Source: Pyrenophora tritici-repentis | Lineage: Eukaryota; Ascomycota; Dothideomycetes; Pleosporales; Pleosporaceae | DNA length: 64,000 nt | Direction: 5' to 3' | Assembly (NCBI RefSeq): GCF_003171515.1 | Contig: NC_089390.1 | Span: 7,316,001-7,380,000, forward strand | In this document: in pieces, positions 32,197-45,221 of the stretch | Position numbering within the stretch: the stretch's first letter is position 1 | Layout: every line of letters starts with the position of its first letter | The notes under the pieces: generated by a model | Told to the model about the DNA's origin: nothing | The model's input: the letters and a program-made list of their open reading frames with translations, nothing else | Database searches by the model: none | Translations under genes and position numbers: made by a program

Positions 32197-33123
32197 GTTT
32201 GTGAGTATTGGGTGACGAAGGGTGGGCCCTTGACCCAAGTGTGGGAAGATCGGGGGACTGTGTACAGTGAGATTCTATCCCGTGTCCTTGTGTATTCCGG
32301 GTCAGTGTTAGAGCTGTGTGAGAGAAAGCTTGTGAAGGGACTGCGCTACTAGATCAATCTACCAGGTGCACGTACCATGGCGATAGCCGTTTGCTCTGTG
32401 CGACGCAAGTGAGAGAGGCACCTGCTGCATGTGAGTAACAGCCCTGGAGTGAGGTGATTGTAGCAGAAAAGAATGTGATGTAGTGCGCATTAGGAAATGA
32501 TGCGCAACATACTCGACAGTTTGGATAATGGCGACTACAGTGGCCTTTTTTTTTACTAGCATGTCAAGTATTTTGTATGCCCCAGGCGGCCTGCGCAGTT
32601 CAATGTGTCCAGATGAGCTTCATGGTAGCGAACAAGTCAACCTGGTTCTACTCCACTACAACCAAAGTTTCTCATTGCCCCAACACAGTCTCCCTATAGG
32701 AAAAACATAGCCTGCATGCTCAATTAAAGATCAGTTCGGGCTGGAGATAGACTCAGTAGTAGTAGTACTAGTCAGTAGTACTCGTAGATTTCCAAATTTG
32801 GGTAGTGCATTGTTTAGGGCTGAGCCACCCGCGGTCATGGTGGGGCTCACATGTGGCTGGTCCACTGTGGCTCGGCCCAAGCTTGAACCTCGTAGCTGCT
32901 CGGGCACCAAGAGGATGCGCAACTAGAAACAGGCTTGATACAACAACGGCTTCATATCCACTCTTTATTCTATTCGGTAGGCTATCGACGCTTACGATTC
33001 TCCGGACACGTCTGTTGCTATTGCCTTCCACAACACCTCCATCACTGTTGCCTACTACAAACCCCATCGCTGTTGCCTTCTAGTACGACACGTAGCAGCA
33101 GAACTCCTACCATATACAAAAAC
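32197..33123. other. Divergent intergenic region upstream of SEC18
   Basis: About 930 bp lie between divergent gene starts, so the region should include promoters for both. It also contains the short dispersed repeat copy at 32528-32573 and a GTAGTA-type trinucleotide patch near 32755-32782. Confidence 0.5.
32528..32573. repeat. Short dispersed repeat, copy 2
   Basis: Partner of 29730-29778, with a run of nine or more T inserted in the middle and the CTAGCATGTCAAGTATTT block conserved. Confidence 0.5.
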
Positions 33124-35738
33124 ATGTTCAATCGAGACCGGGTTCCAGGTCTGCCTGGAAACTCACCCCGTCCACCTCAGCGCAACGACGGCTACGGACG
33201 ACCCCCACAACAACAACCTCCAGCACAGCGAGGTCCAGATACGAGGATGGGTGGATATGACGACCGACCGCCTGCCGGCGCCCCGCCAGGTGCGCAGCGC
33301 ATGCCAGCAAGAGAACCACCGGGAGGAGGTGGTGGTGGTGGCGGCGGTGGAGGACCTGCGAGGCAATTGCGGCCCATTAAGAGCCCCGGAGGCAATGCGT
33401 ATGCTTTTGGTAACATGTACGTACCGGTTTGATGTAGCCTCCTGGGTTTATTGTTATCATAGCATACGCTGACGAAAACAGCGTCGCAGTATCTCCCCAG
33501 GACTTCCAAGCAAACCCGGACGGCTCCGACATCTACATAATGGTCAATGGAAATTTTGCTCTCTCTGCAAGACCTACACAAGGCTGTGGACCAGGCGAAA
33601 TCGGACTCACAGACGCACAACGAACATGGGCGGGTATCTCACTTGGACCTCAGGAGGTTGTCACGGCATCCCAATACGATCCCTTCAGTCACGGCGGCGG
33701 CAAATCGTACCTAGGTTCCGTTGAAATAGAAGTCGGATTTGCGGGAAGAAAGACAACGGAGACGCCGTATGACCAAGACGAGCTTGCAACTTTCTTCAAG
33801 AAGAGCTTCGAAAACCAGCTGCTGGCACCAGGCCAACAACTCCTTCTCGATATAAAGAATATACCACTCAGGATGATGATACGAACTGTAACACTCGCAG
33901 ACCTATCTATGGAAAAGGAGGAGACTGATGCGCCAGCCATTACCGATCCACGCGCTCGTGGTATCCTCACAAGACATACCCAGGTCGACTTCTTCAAGGA
34001 CGCTCGGACAGACATCAAGTTGAAGGCATCTGCGAGACGGGCGGCTGCAAACTCCATCATTCAGCCAGGATTCAAGTTCGAGGACATGGGCATTGGTGGC
34101 CTGGATACTGAGTTCGCTGCCATCTTCCGCCGAGCTTTCGCATCGCGCATCTTCCCCCCAGGTATCCGAGAGCGGTTGGGTATTGAGCACGTGCGCGGAA
34201 TGCTTCTGTACGGTCCTCCCGGTACTGGCAAAACCTTGATTGCGAGACAGATAGGAAAGATGCTCAACGCCCGCGAGCCCAAGGTCATCAACGGTCCAGA
34301 AGTGTTGAACAAGTACGTCGGAGCTTCTGAGGAGAACATCCGTAAGATGTTTGCAGATGCCGAGAAAGAGCAAAAGGAAAAGGGTGATGAGAGCGGTTTG
34401 CATATCATCATCTTTGACGAGCTTGATGCCGTGTGCAAGCAAAGAGGCTCCGGTGCTGGTGGTGGCACTGGTGTAGGAGACAGCGTTGTCAACCAGCTGC
34501 TGTCCAAGCTCGATGGTGTCGAAGCACTGAACAATATCTTGCTTATTGGTATGACGAACCGTATGGACATGATCGACGAGGCCCTTTTACGTCCCGGTCG
34601 TCTCGAAGTACATTTGGAGATTTCCCTTCCCGACGAATCAGGTCGAGCCCAGATTCTCAAGATTCACACAACCAAGATGCGCAAGAACAACGTTCTAGAG
34701 CCAGACGTCAGCGTCGAAGAGCTTGCAAAGCTCACAAAGAACTTTTCGGGGGCTGAATTGAATGGATTAGTCAAAGCAGCTACGTCATACGCCTTTGGTC
34801 GACATCTCCAGGGTGGTACTACTGTCAAAGCAGACGTCGAGGACATCAAAGTCAAGCGTGTAGACTTTTTGAGCGCCCTCGATGACGTGAAGCCGCTCTT
34901 TGGTGTTGCCGAGGAGGAATTAGGCAGGCGGTTACGACATGGCATTATTCACTTTTCGCCTTTTATCAAGGACATCCTGGAAGAAGCACGACTGTACATG
35001 AACCAGGTCAGGAAGCCAGAGTCAAGTCCGCTGTTGTCCGTTGCCTTGCATGGACCCCCTGGGTCCGGGAAGACAGCAATGGCTGCAAAGATGGCCATAG
35101 ATTCGGGATATCCATTTATCAAACTGATATCAGCCGAAGATATGATCGGGTACAGCGAGATGCAAAAGGTGCAACAGCTCGACAAGACATTCAGAGACGC
35201 GTACAAGAGTCCGTTGAGTGTCATTGTGATTGACTCGATCGAGTTGCTGTTGGACTGGGTACCAATTGGACCCAGGTTCAGCAATACCGTCTTGGCTGCG
35301 CTCAAGGTGCTTCTCGCCAAGGAGCCACCAAAGGTACGTTTGACAGCTCGACAGCCGTTTCTGCAGATAATCTGGCATAATAAAGTTTCCGGCTAACAGG
35401 TTTGACAGGACCGCCGTCTCCTCATCTTCGCCACAACGACCGAGCGCTCGGTTCTCACTCAACTCGACCTCTTTGCCCGATTCGATGCTGAAATCGCCGT
35501 CCCCAACGTAAACACGCAGGCGGAACTCGCAAACGTGTTGCGCGAATCCGGCGCCTTTTCAGACCACGACCAGCAGCGTGCGATTAGTGAGATTGCGGAT
35601 ATCACCGGTAGCGCCGAGATTGGCGTCGGCATCAAGAAGATTCTCACCGGTATTGAGACGGCCAAGCAGGACCAGGATGTGCCTGGTCGCTTTGCACGCG
35701 TCATGTCACGCGCTATTGCTGCAAACAGGGGATCGTAG
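33124..35738 (+). CDS. sec18: Vesicular-fusion ATPase Sec18 (NSF)
   Basis: Exons 33124-33416, 33482-35333 and 35409-35738 (introns 65 and 75 nt) encode 824 residues. A Pro/Gln/Gly-rich leader of about 85 residues, including an 11-Gly run, precedes the N domain. The D1 AAA module has Walker A GPPGTGKT (about residue 342), Walker B IIIFDELDAVC and the arginine-finger region LLRPGRLEVHLE. The D2 module has GPPGSGKT (about 622) and SVIVIDSIELLLDW in the Walker B position. This hexameric ATPase, with alpha-SNAP, disassembles SNARE complexes after membrane fusion at ER, Golgi, vacuole and plasma membrane. The glycine-rich leader is longer than in yeast Sec18. Confidence 0.96.
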
Positions 35739-37804
35739 TCGTGCTGTGATGTAGTTGTTTTCCGGTGTAGAAAGATACTTTGGGGATTTACCAGGACTTA
35801 GCTGTACTAGAATTACGAGATTAGAGTATACCGTAGTCATTCCAAAGCTAAATATACACTGCCAGAAGTCTGACCTGCTGTATGTGGGTATTGATTCCAA
35901 TCCAAACCCCCAAGGTCCGACTGCTTTGTAGTCGCCAACCCTCGTTTTCGTCGTGTATCTCCCTGTGTATCTTCCTGTGTGTCGGAGGCAAAATGCCGCG
36001 TTCGGTTCCACGGCATGGTCCCCGAGCTCGCTCACCCCGAACCTGGTTCTGTCACTTGTCAGACTGCTTTTCAATAACCTCACAGCTGATGATTGTGCGC
36101 ATATGCAGGCCCTTGAATGTGGAGGGGGTGGGGAAGGGTTTCTTGGTTGTACTCGATGAGGGTGAGGCCGGGTTTTGCCGATGTTGGGAGTTTTTATACC
36201 CGGGTGGTGGATTGGAGGGGGGGTTTTGGGGCGTCTACGAGAGGAGAGTGTTGAAATGAGGAGAGACATGTTAGGAGTGGGGGAACGATGGGATGCAGTA
36301 GGCAGACTGGTAGCTCTGTAGTATCGCTGCGAGATCTGTGGTTCTGTGGCATGATTTCTGTTCATGTGTATGCCCTATGTGTAATGTAACGCCTAAGACC
36401 TACCACACACCTACCAACTATCCATACACCACTTATCCCTTCAACCATCCCATCCTATCCTACCATCCACACACACACCTCTCCAGGACGATGGGCGTGG
36501 CATCCAAAACACCCCCTTTCATGTCGCACTTGGGCCGCTCTGCTTCCGAGAGTCCGCAGCACTTAGTCTACCGTACACAACACCAACACCAAACTACAAC
36601 TAGCTTCTGTAGTAAAGCAGGGTAATACAACATGTCATAGCTCCGTTTCGCCAACTTGGTTCTTTGGAGAGGGATGAAGAAACGAGATTTGTTATCTGAA
36701 ACCTGAAACGCTAGAGTTTTGGTTGCATGTCTTTGTGTGTTTTGTTCTGTTGTGCTGTGTTTGTGTGTGACAAGAGCTTGCGTTAATTTGTCTCTGTTGG
36801 CGGGTATCGGTGGGACCGGGTTCATTTTGGGGGTACGGGTAGCCGATCTGCCGGCGCTGGAGGTACGTGGATACATGGGAGGGGGAGCGATTTGAAGGAT
36901 GTGTAAGTGGGGGTCACATGATATCTCTGGTTATGTCGTCACCACCCAGGCGCATATGGACGATGAGGGGGCGTGATCACCGTGGCATTTTGGAAGCCCC
37001 ACACTAACACGTGCATTCGATCTGACACATTCTCATTTGTATGTACTCGTGAGTGGACCCTCTCCACTAGGAGTAGAGCCATCTGCCACATTGGTCATAT
37101 AGGCCGTTTACATCAACATGTGAGTAAAAAGAAAGACAAGAGACCTGAAACACCCCAGATACGATGACCCCGTGACTGAACTAGGCGGGGCTGATAAACA
37201 GCGGGATCATCATGACGCCAATCCGAAAACAGTCTCCAGTTCCCAAACATAAGGAGACGAAGGAAATAAGAATGAACGTAGTCTCCCAGCGTCCCTAAGA
37301 CCGTCGCCCCGGCATCATGCCCCGTTCGTCCGGTCTCAGATGAATGAGCTTGCTGACCAGGTCGCCGCCCACGCATGACAGATCGATCGTCGACCGCTGG
37401 CCAGGAACCACGCCAGCTACCCGCACCGTCCCAGCCCCAGAGATCGTTTGAAAGCCGCTATTCGCTCGCTAGCTATCAGCAAGCGCGTAGCACTTGCATC
37501 AAGCGGCGGGCCGAACCGCGTCACATTTCTGAAATAAGAAAAGCTGGCGTGTGGGACGCTAAAGCAGCGAGGCCGTCTGCCGAGAGTGGAGCGGAGTGGA
37601 GCGGAGTTTCGAACTACAGCTCGCAACTTCATGCCCACTTCGAAGTCCGTTGAAGAGAAGCCGAGTAAAATAAATTGTAGAAAAAGCAATGAAATCCAGG
37701 GAATCATGAAGCGACAGAATACCTCCCAAGTTTTGACGTAACCGAAAGTTTTATGTTTGTATCATCAACAGGCCGCGAGGCGGTTTTTTAGGGGTTTGAG
37801 AGGA
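35739..37804. other. Convergent intergenic region, no gene seen
   Basis: These 2.1 kb lie between the 3' ends of SEC18 and the KxDL gene. The stretch includes GT-rich sequence near 36720-36780, ACC/CAC-rich sequence near 36400-36480 and a GGAGCGGAGT-type repeat near 37586-37607. The open frames show no domain. Confidence 0.5.
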
Positions 37805-38485
37805 CTAGTAGTCCACGGGCGCTGGGAATCGTCCCTGGGCGGTGCGGAATTGATCTGGGTACTTGCGGGCAGCTCGCTCGTTCAGTGAGCTATCGAAATT
37901 GTCAGCCTTGCTCTTCAAATGTGGTAGTTACGGTAAACTCACTCTACTCTCTTCTGGGTCCATTGTAGATCCTTCTGAACTTCCTTTGCGGCCTTCATGC
38001 CATCTGCAAAGTTCATGCGCGCACCGGCCAGTCGTCGCTGAGCGAGTTGCTGCAATTCGAGCAGTTCGCGATGCTTGGCATTCAGTTCACCGGATCTGTG
38101 AATCTGGTTAGCTTACTTGTCGTCTGCGATGGCAGGGATGGGGCTTTAAAACGTACGTCTGTGCTTGCTTTGCTAGGCTACGGTCTAGTGGCATCGGGTC
38201 GAAAGAACCGTTGACTCGGCTACCCATGTATTCGAGAAGGTCCACGCTGGCGGCGCCACTAGTCGATTCGTAGTCGCTTGCACTACCAGCATAATTGCTG
38301 GAGGTCGCTGATGGCTCGTATGACGGCACACCGGAAGTTGTGGTACTGTCTGGAGCTTCCGGTGGTGATGCTGACACGCGTCCAAAGCCATGCTGTTGGG
38401 GCGGGTAGTAGAAGCCAGGCTTCTGTGGCATGTTGATCGGGTAGGAGGACTGGGGGTAGTGGTAGAAGGAGTGTGTAGAAGCCAT
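37805..38485 (-). CDS. kxd1: KxDL-motif protein (BORC/BLOC-1 subunit Kxd1-like)
   Basis: Exons 38485-38157, 38095-37943 and 37889-37805 (introns 61 and 53 nt) encode 188 residues. The first 85 residues are Pro/Ser/Tyr-rich and disordered. The remainder is a helical, coiled-coil-prone KxDL-type domain: ELLELQQLAQRRLAGARMNF, AAKEVQKDLQWTQKRVDSLN, then AARKYPDQF. This matches the small conserved subunit that in yeast joins BLOC-1 on endosomes and in animals joins BORC on lysosomes. The two intron joins restore the conserved coiled-coil without frame change. Confidence 0.8.
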
Positions 38486-40863
38486 CTTGGGTATTGTTCA
38501 AGTGTTTGTAAGGTAGCGTAGAAGATGTAGACTGATTGGTGTAAAGGCAAGTGATGTAGTGGTATCAAGTCAAGATGAGTGAAGCTGAGGATCAAGTCCA
38601 AATGTGATGGAGTTGGAATGATATATGCAGCGAGGTGAATAGAAGACTGGAAAGAAGAAGTGCAAGAGCTGTATCAAGGCGCCTTTTTATACCCATCCTT
38701 CATCAGCACGCCAGGAGCATGCTGGTCGATGGGGCATGGCCTTGACCCCTTCATGCCGACCCAAGTCCGTAACCCCGCCTGTGTGGTGATAAAGCTGCAT
38801 AGACTTGCGTCCACTGAGGTCTGTTTCCGCTAGACCCGGTCTCCAGAGCGTCATAAAGAATGGGCTGGAAGAGCGGTCTTGACTGTGGGCCGCAGCCGAT
38901 GCACGATGCCTCGGGGCAACACTGAATGCTCAAGAAGCCAATTGGCCGGGACAAGAAACTAGTGGAAAAGGGCCTCAGCCCGTATCAGCACACAAGGTTT
39001 GACGGGGCGAATTGGCGTTCAATGGCGAAAAGTTGCGAGTGTGAAAGCAGTGCCGGCCATCGACGGCACCAGTGCATGGCTAAGGCAGCGAGACATGGTA
39101 AGCGCAGCAGACGCGGACGCCAATTCCATGCAAAAGCAGCGACTGTGGAGATCTGTACATGCATGGGTGGTTGCCGACGGAGGTGCTAAGTGTTGTCAAG
39201 TTGATGCGTTGGCTCGACAGATGGCGACGCCTGGGGACATGCAATCTGGAAGCGGGATGCGGAGGATGCTACAGTGCATGCCACCAGTGGCGGAATTTGT
39301 TTGCACTCGCTCAACGAAGAGGGCCGGATTGCGCGCGCGGACACGCAGCACAAGGGGAGGACGGCATCTGGTGGCATTGACGTCCATGGTCATGGTCATG
39401 GTCGTGGCCATGGGAGGACGTTCAGGAATATTCGGGTCCAGCAGAGCCCCGCCTGCTCGAGCGCGCTGCCCCTCAATTGGGCCCGATGCGTCATCCTGGC
39501 GAACTGGCGACTGGCAATTTCACCCAGGCCAGTTTGACGACCATTGGCCCTGCACGCGAATACAACGCCTTCTGCCCTTCTGCGCCGTCTTCTTAGCGCT
39601 TGATGCCTGAAGCCGATGTTGGATCCTGGCTCCGCGTAACCTCGCACGACACCTCACTCGCGTCCGCAGACGTGCCAATTGCAACTCTACCACAATTTAA
39701 CGGCGCGTCTTGTGGCGGTGAGGAATTCCGTCTAGCTCGCTACTCTTGCAGGTCATCAGTCCGCTATGCGCCCAACGGCCTTGCCTACACGTACATACTG
39801 ACCCATGCGTGCAGGTACTGCTTCATCATTGCCCGTACTGATGCCGACCCAATGCCCTTGCGGCTATGTCCTGCTGCCGCGTCGCATTCTAACTTGGATC
39901 GCACCCGTCTTGATCATGCTGTCATCCGTGACTGCATCGTGTGTGCAATGGCCTCCTCGGCCATTGGACCCTCAAGTCGACCGTCTCTGCACGTGGCGCC
40001 ATGTCGAGGTCATGGTAAGCTTGTGTTCACCAAAGCCGTTACATTGGCGTTCCGATGGCGCTATACGAGCCGATCCGGTGTCACAACTGTCAAAGACAGC
40101 CATGTGAGCTGCGCGTGGAAGTTATGGCGGACCTACTGTCACACAAGAGTCCAGTATCTGCTCTTAAGCCATAGATGCGGACAACCAGCCCAGCCCCAAT
40201 AGAGTCCTTCTACAATCCTCCGGGCCACTCCTATGCAGGAACTATGCGCCGAACCAGGTATGCAGTCTCGGTAACACTGCGCTACTGAAACAGATGCACT
40301 GCTAGGATCGTCTTGACGAGGGGCTACCCATCCTTCGGGCTTCACTAGGTACAAGTTGCTGTATGACACTTCGGCGATCATGTTGATGCCTGTGGGGCTT
40401 GCACTCGCCTAAGTATGCTGCATATGGATAAGGTCACTTCTGACAGCGGGAGCCACTAAAAGGCTGTGGATAGATAGAAGCTTGTCGGCCGGAGATTTCA
40501 TCACTACCGAGCATGCATTCCTCGGAACAGCAGCAGCAGCCATCTCCTTGTTGGCATGCATAGCTGAGACTTGCTAATAGCATGGGGGATAGTCTTGAAA
40601 TAGTCTTGATTTCTGCTCCTCCTCCGTGTAGGCCGCAGTCATAATGCAGGTACCACCAAGAGCTCTTTACCTACCATGTAGTCTCCGGAACCGGGGCTAC
40701 GGATTTGCTTCTACATCGCCGCTATCGAAATCGGGCCTGTTGTGACTCTGACACTCGATCGCTAATAGACAGGTAGCTGTTTTTGTGTTTTGGCTGGTCT
40801 CGCCATTACTTGGTCTACCAGTCAGCTACGAACCATTTCAGACTGGCTACGGAACTCACGCCA
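38486..40863. other. Long intergenic region upstream of the KxDL gene
   Basis: These 2.4 kb contain no recognisable gene. A TATA box for the KxDL gene lies at 38684-38691. A GGTCAT-type hexamer tract occurs near 39388-39416 and CAG repeats near 40530-40543. Two overlapping plus-strand frames of about 200 codons (38999-39610, 39600-40202) have mixed, unpatterned composition and were not accepted as genes. Confidence 0.5.
38684..38691 (-). promoter_or_regulatory. TATA box of the KxDL gene
   Basis: The minus strand reads GGTATAAAAAGGCG here, a strong TATA consensus about 200 bp above the ATG at 38485. This implies a leader of roughly 170 nt. Confidence 0.5.
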
Positions 40864-41367
40864 TCAACTGACGCCCTTCTTGAGCTTTGCCCAAGGGTCC
40901 TCGATGAAGCTCGGTAGGAAGTAGGCAGTGTCTCCGTTCTCTGCTTGAACACCGTTACGCAGCGCGTTCAGCTCAGCTCTGGAGATGGCAGGGCCACCGA
41001 ATGATACCATGTCCGAAGTAGAATGCTCGCTTGGAGCTGGCGGAGTAGCAGTGCCATGAGGCTTATGAGGAAGGCTCTGACCACGCGCTAGGAAGCTGGC
41101 AAGACCTGAACCTGCTGCTTGGATCTTCTGTGATCCAACATGCGCATTACTTGGAGCTAACGTTGCCTGTTGCGCAGATTTCTCAGCATCCTCCTCTTCA
41201 GTCCCTGCTGCTCTCTTCATTCTGACTCCTAGCTTGGTCGAGTTTGCGCCACTTGCATCCGCTTTCGCTTTTGGAGAATTTGTGTTGTCAAATTTTCGCT
41301 TCTTGGTCCCGCCAAAAGACGCAAAGCCCATGGCTGCGGCAATATCGGCATTCTCCTCCTCTTCCAT
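40864..41367 (-). CDS. Small conserved-looking hypothetical protein
   Basis: 167 residues from the ATG at 41367; an upstream in-frame ATG at 41505 would add 46 residues of unpatterned sequence. The N-terminus MEEEENADIAAAMGFASFGG followed by TKKRKFD has an acidic start, a Gly/Phe motif and a basic nuclear-type signal. The C-terminus ends with AYFLPSFIEDPWAKLKKG, an aromatic motif that looks like a conserved peptide for partner binding. The middle is low complexity. No function is known to me. It is likely nuclear and is divergent from the membrane-protein gene at 41819. Confidence 0.65.
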   Translation of the reverse strand: MEEEENADIAAAMGFASFGGTKKRKFDNTNSPKAKADASGANSTKLGVRMKRAAGTEEEDAEKSAQQATLAPSNAHVGSQKIQAAGSGLASFLARGQSLPHKPHGTATPPAPSEHSTSDMVSFGGPAISRAELNALRNGVQAENGDTAYFLPSFIEDPWAKLKKGVS

Positions 41368-41818
41368 ACTGGATGCGTGTCTGTCGTTCTGTAATTTCGT
41401 TGATGTCGCGTCGCGTAGTAGGAGGAAGCGCGTGATCAGTGAGGTTACATAAGATGACGCTAGAAGTGGATGGGCCAATCGGAGCGAGACAGTCTCCTTG
41501 AGCATGCCTTTGCTCGACGCCTCAGCCGTGAGAGACGTTCATTCGGTTTTTGTGTCGAGGCATTGTAGAGGAATTCCGGTATTAGCCCCTCTGTCGCTTA
41601 GTCTGGTAGTCCAAGAGTGAAAGACATGCACATATCCTTGGTAACACGCGTGTGGCTGGCGATCTTAGCGCCAACTGAGCGTCATCGTCATCTGGGCATC
41701 TGCAGGGTTCCAAGGATGAGCATATCGAAGCCCAGGAGCGCTTGCACCTTGCACAGCGCGATCCTTCCTGTCTACCATCGTAATGTCTTAGATTCTGTCG
41801 CACCCAAAGTCGGAAACG
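41368..41818. promoter_or_regulatory. Divergent promoter region
   Basis: These 451 bp lie between the hypothetical gene starting at 41367 and the membrane-protein gene starting at 41819. If the upper ATG at 41505 were used, part of it would be coding. No specific sites were recognised. Confidence 0.4.
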
Positions 41819-44800
41819 ATGACGCCCACGATGAGTAACGAGTCTCCGCAGGCTCCGGCCCAGCGCCGCTTTCTGCGTCCTAATGTAAGTCGCGTCTTGG
41901 GAAGCTGGGAACGAACACAGAGCTTACTTTGTGCTATAGCTACGGTCGGCGACGATGATTCAGCCGAAAACTGGTGAACGCGTCAAAAAGGCCTTTACCC
42001 TGCGCAGAAACGAACGCCGCCCGCACGAGTCGTCCGAATTCCTACTTGCGCCCGGTCACTTCGATCCCGCGAGACACCGAGAAATGGGACGGGTCGAGTG
42101 GTTCGGAGACATGCTCACATATAAGCTGCAACAATGCTACGCGTACGCTAAGAGTCCCATGGGCATTGGCATACTGAAATGCTCGCTGGCCTATGTACTG
42201 GGCTCGTTGGCGACATTTGTGCCAGTCATAGCTGCACTGTTGGGCAGGAACGATGGCAAGCACATAGTCGCGACTATCACCGTCTACTTCCACCCCGCCC
42301 GGTCAGCCGGCAGTATGCTCGAGGCAGTCATGCTTGCATTTGCTGCCTTCTCCTATGCGGCTTTCGTATCCTTCTCCAGTATGGCCGTGTCTGTATACTT
42401 TGGAAATCACCATCATTTGATCATTGGGCATATAATAGTGCTCATTGTCTTTTGTGGAGGAGGCTTAGGCCTTGTAGGCTGGACCAAACACAAGCTGGGC
42501 AACCCTTTAGTCAATGTGGCTTGCTCCCTAACATCCCTCGCTCTCATCACCATCCTGACCAAGGAAGGAGCTGTTCAGGCTGCCAAGTTCTCCTACGTTA
42601 AAGTCTGGCAGGTATTGAAGATGATCATCATGGGCTGTACCGCCTCCGCGCTCGTATCACTCCTCGTGAAGCCAAGGTCGGCGCGCAACGAGTTTCGGGA
42701 TACTTTTATACAATCTACTGACGCCATGGCGGAGATGCTGAACGGAATCACCCTCAGCTTTCTTTCCGGTGCCGAAGAAGATCTCAAGAGCGACACGTTT
42801 GTCAAAGCCTCGAAACAGAGTCAGACGACATTCAAGGCCCTTGTCAAGAACCTGGGGGAAGCAAAATTCGAGCACTACGCCCTTGGTACTGAGGAAGAGC
42901 ACAAGATTAGCTCTAGGCTGGTCAAATGTCTCGAAAAGCTGATACAGAGCATTGGTGGATTGCGCAGTGCTGCCGAAACACAATTCACCCTACTTGCGCA
43001 GTCGGAGCCAAATGGGACCTCGTATGCATCTATGCCTGCTAATGACACAATGACATCTTCAGTATTCTCGGACTTTGCCTTGTCACAAAGTCCCCCTCAC
43101 ATGCTTTCCCCCACTCTCAGCCATACGGAAAGGCGGAGTAGTATTCTAGCCTCTATCGATGAACTACCCGAAAACTCTGCTGAAGCCTCAGGATTCCCCT
43201 CGGCGGCTGAATCTGAAGATGAGTCAACTGTACCGAAAAACAAGTCAGAAAGAGTTTCGAGCTTCCTACACTCGAATCTAACGCCCGCGGACATGTTTTC
43301 TGTCTTCATCGCCCACTTGGGACCACCAATGGTAAGTCTGAGAATCATGTTTATTCACACTACTAACTCCGGCAGAAATCTCTCGCATACACGCTCCGCG
43401 AAGTACTCTCTGAGCTGCCATTCGGACCTGGCCCAGAGTACCACATGGCTATCAACGAACACTTCCGCCACAGTCTGGTCGACGCGAAAGCCCTATTTGC
43501 AAACGCCCGACGAGAGGCTCTTTCTGCTGTCTATAAAAACAAGATACCAACACGAACCAGCTCGGCGGCAGTCGCAGCCGACTTTGAAGAGGTCGCTGCT
43601 AGCTGCGGATATTTCAGTTCGTCGTTGCTGGATTTCGCTGAGGATATGGTGGCCTTCCTTGATATCCTCGAAGAGCTGAAAGCGAACGTCAACCGGCACC
43701 CACGAAAGAGGACCTACAATTGGCTAAAGTTTTGGCAACATGGGCGCAAGAAGAGCCAATTGGGTGACAGCTCTGAAGAAGCTAGTCTCGACGAGATTGA
43801 TGACCACGCGCCAGGAGGCTCGCACGAAATCCATAATCCCATCTATCGCAAATCGACTCGCGGAGATCCGTATAAGCCAGAGGACGAGCAGCCCTTGTCC
43901 TATCGTATCTGGACATCATTAGCAGTTTTTAGAAGGGACGACCTCAAATATGCTGTTAAAGTCGGCATTGGTGCAGTTCTCTACGCTATGTGGTCCTTTG
44001 TTGAGCCAACAAGAGAGTTTTACGGCCACTGGCGCGGCGAGTGGGGCCTGTTGTCATACATGTTGGTGTGTTCCATGACGATCGGTGCGTCCAACACTAC
44101 AGGTTTTCAGCGATTTGCTGGTACCTGCTTAGGTGCAGTGTTGGCCATTGCCTCATGGATTGCAGCTGACGAACATGCCTTTGTCCTGGGATTCTTCGGC
44201 TGGGTGATTTCTCTCTTTTGTTTTTACATCATCGTCGGCCAGGGCAAGGGTCCTATGGGTCGTTTCATCTTACTCACGTACAACCTTTCCGCACTCTACG
44301 CATACTCGCTTTCTGTTAAGGACGAGGAGGATGACGACGATGAAGGTGGTATTTCGCCCGAGATATGGGAAATTGTTCTCCATCGTGTGGTCGCAGTCAT
44401 GGCTGGTTGCATATGGGGAATCATTGTGACACGAGTCATCTGGCCAATCTCGGCGCGTCGCAAGGTCAAGAAAGGCACGTCTCTGTTGTGGCTCAAAATG
44501 GGCTTGATCTGGAAACGTGGCCCTCTGAAGACTATACTTGAGTCGAGCGAAAACTCGATGCGATCGTACTCATACATGTCTGAGCGGGAGGAGCTTGAAC
44601 TTCGACGATACCTATCTCATCTGGACACGCTGCGGACAGCTGCGGCTGCAGAATTCGAACTCAGAGGCCCATTCCCGGACAAGAGCTTCAAGATCATCCT
44701 CGGTGCAACAAGTCGTATACTGGATAGTTTCCATGCTATGAACGTCGTCATCCTGAAGGATTTGAAAGCATCAGAAGGTGAGAAGGAGGCCTTGAGATAC

Positions 44801-45221
44801 ACCAAAAAAGAGTGGACCGAGTTGAGTTGGCGCATCAGCCATTTGTTCTCAGGTAAGCACCACCCACAGACTACGCTTGAGCTTTGAGCTGATGATACAT
44901 AGTTATGGCATCTTCTATGAAGCTTGCTTACCCGCTCAATGACGTATTGCCCAACGTTGAGCATACGCGTGATAGACTGCTAGCAAAGGTCTTCGAGTTC
45001 CGGCAAAACGGCCTCGGAAAGGTCATTGCCAAGGATGAGGATTACGAAGTGTTGTATGCCTACGGTGAGTCATGTCTGCATTAGGCTATGATTAAGGAGC
45101 CAAAACTAACATCAAGGTAGCGTTGGTGACTGCGCAGCTGGCGCAGGACCTCAACATCATCGGACAGGAGATTGAAAAGCTGTACGGTGTGTTGAGTGAG
45201 GAGGATCTGAAGCTCCAGTAA
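41819..45221 (+). CDS. Bre4-like multi-pass membrane transporter (FUSC/aromatic acid exporter)
   Basis: Exons 41819-41884, 41940-43331, 43376-44852, 44903-45064 and 45121-45221 (introns 55, 44, 50 and 56 nt) encode 1,065 residues. Two blocks of about six membrane helices are visible: one at residues 80-270 (for example LAYVLGSLATFVPVIAALLG and IIGHIIVLIVFCGGGLGLVG) and one at roughly 680-840 (VLAIASWIAADEH, FFGWVISLFCFYIIVGQG). They are separated by a Ser-rich cytosolic loop and followed by a helical C-terminal domain. This architecture is that of the fungal ArAE/FUSC family that includes yeast Bre4, linked to brefeldin A resistance. The substrate is unknown; organic or aromatic acids are plausible from the family name. 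Confidence 0.88.

Noticed and set aside
38999..40202. Two overlapping plus-strand open frames of about 200 codons each
   Set aside because: Mixed composition with frequent Met, Arg and Cys, no domain, no initiation context and no plausible intron linking them. They look like chance frames in GC-rich DNA.
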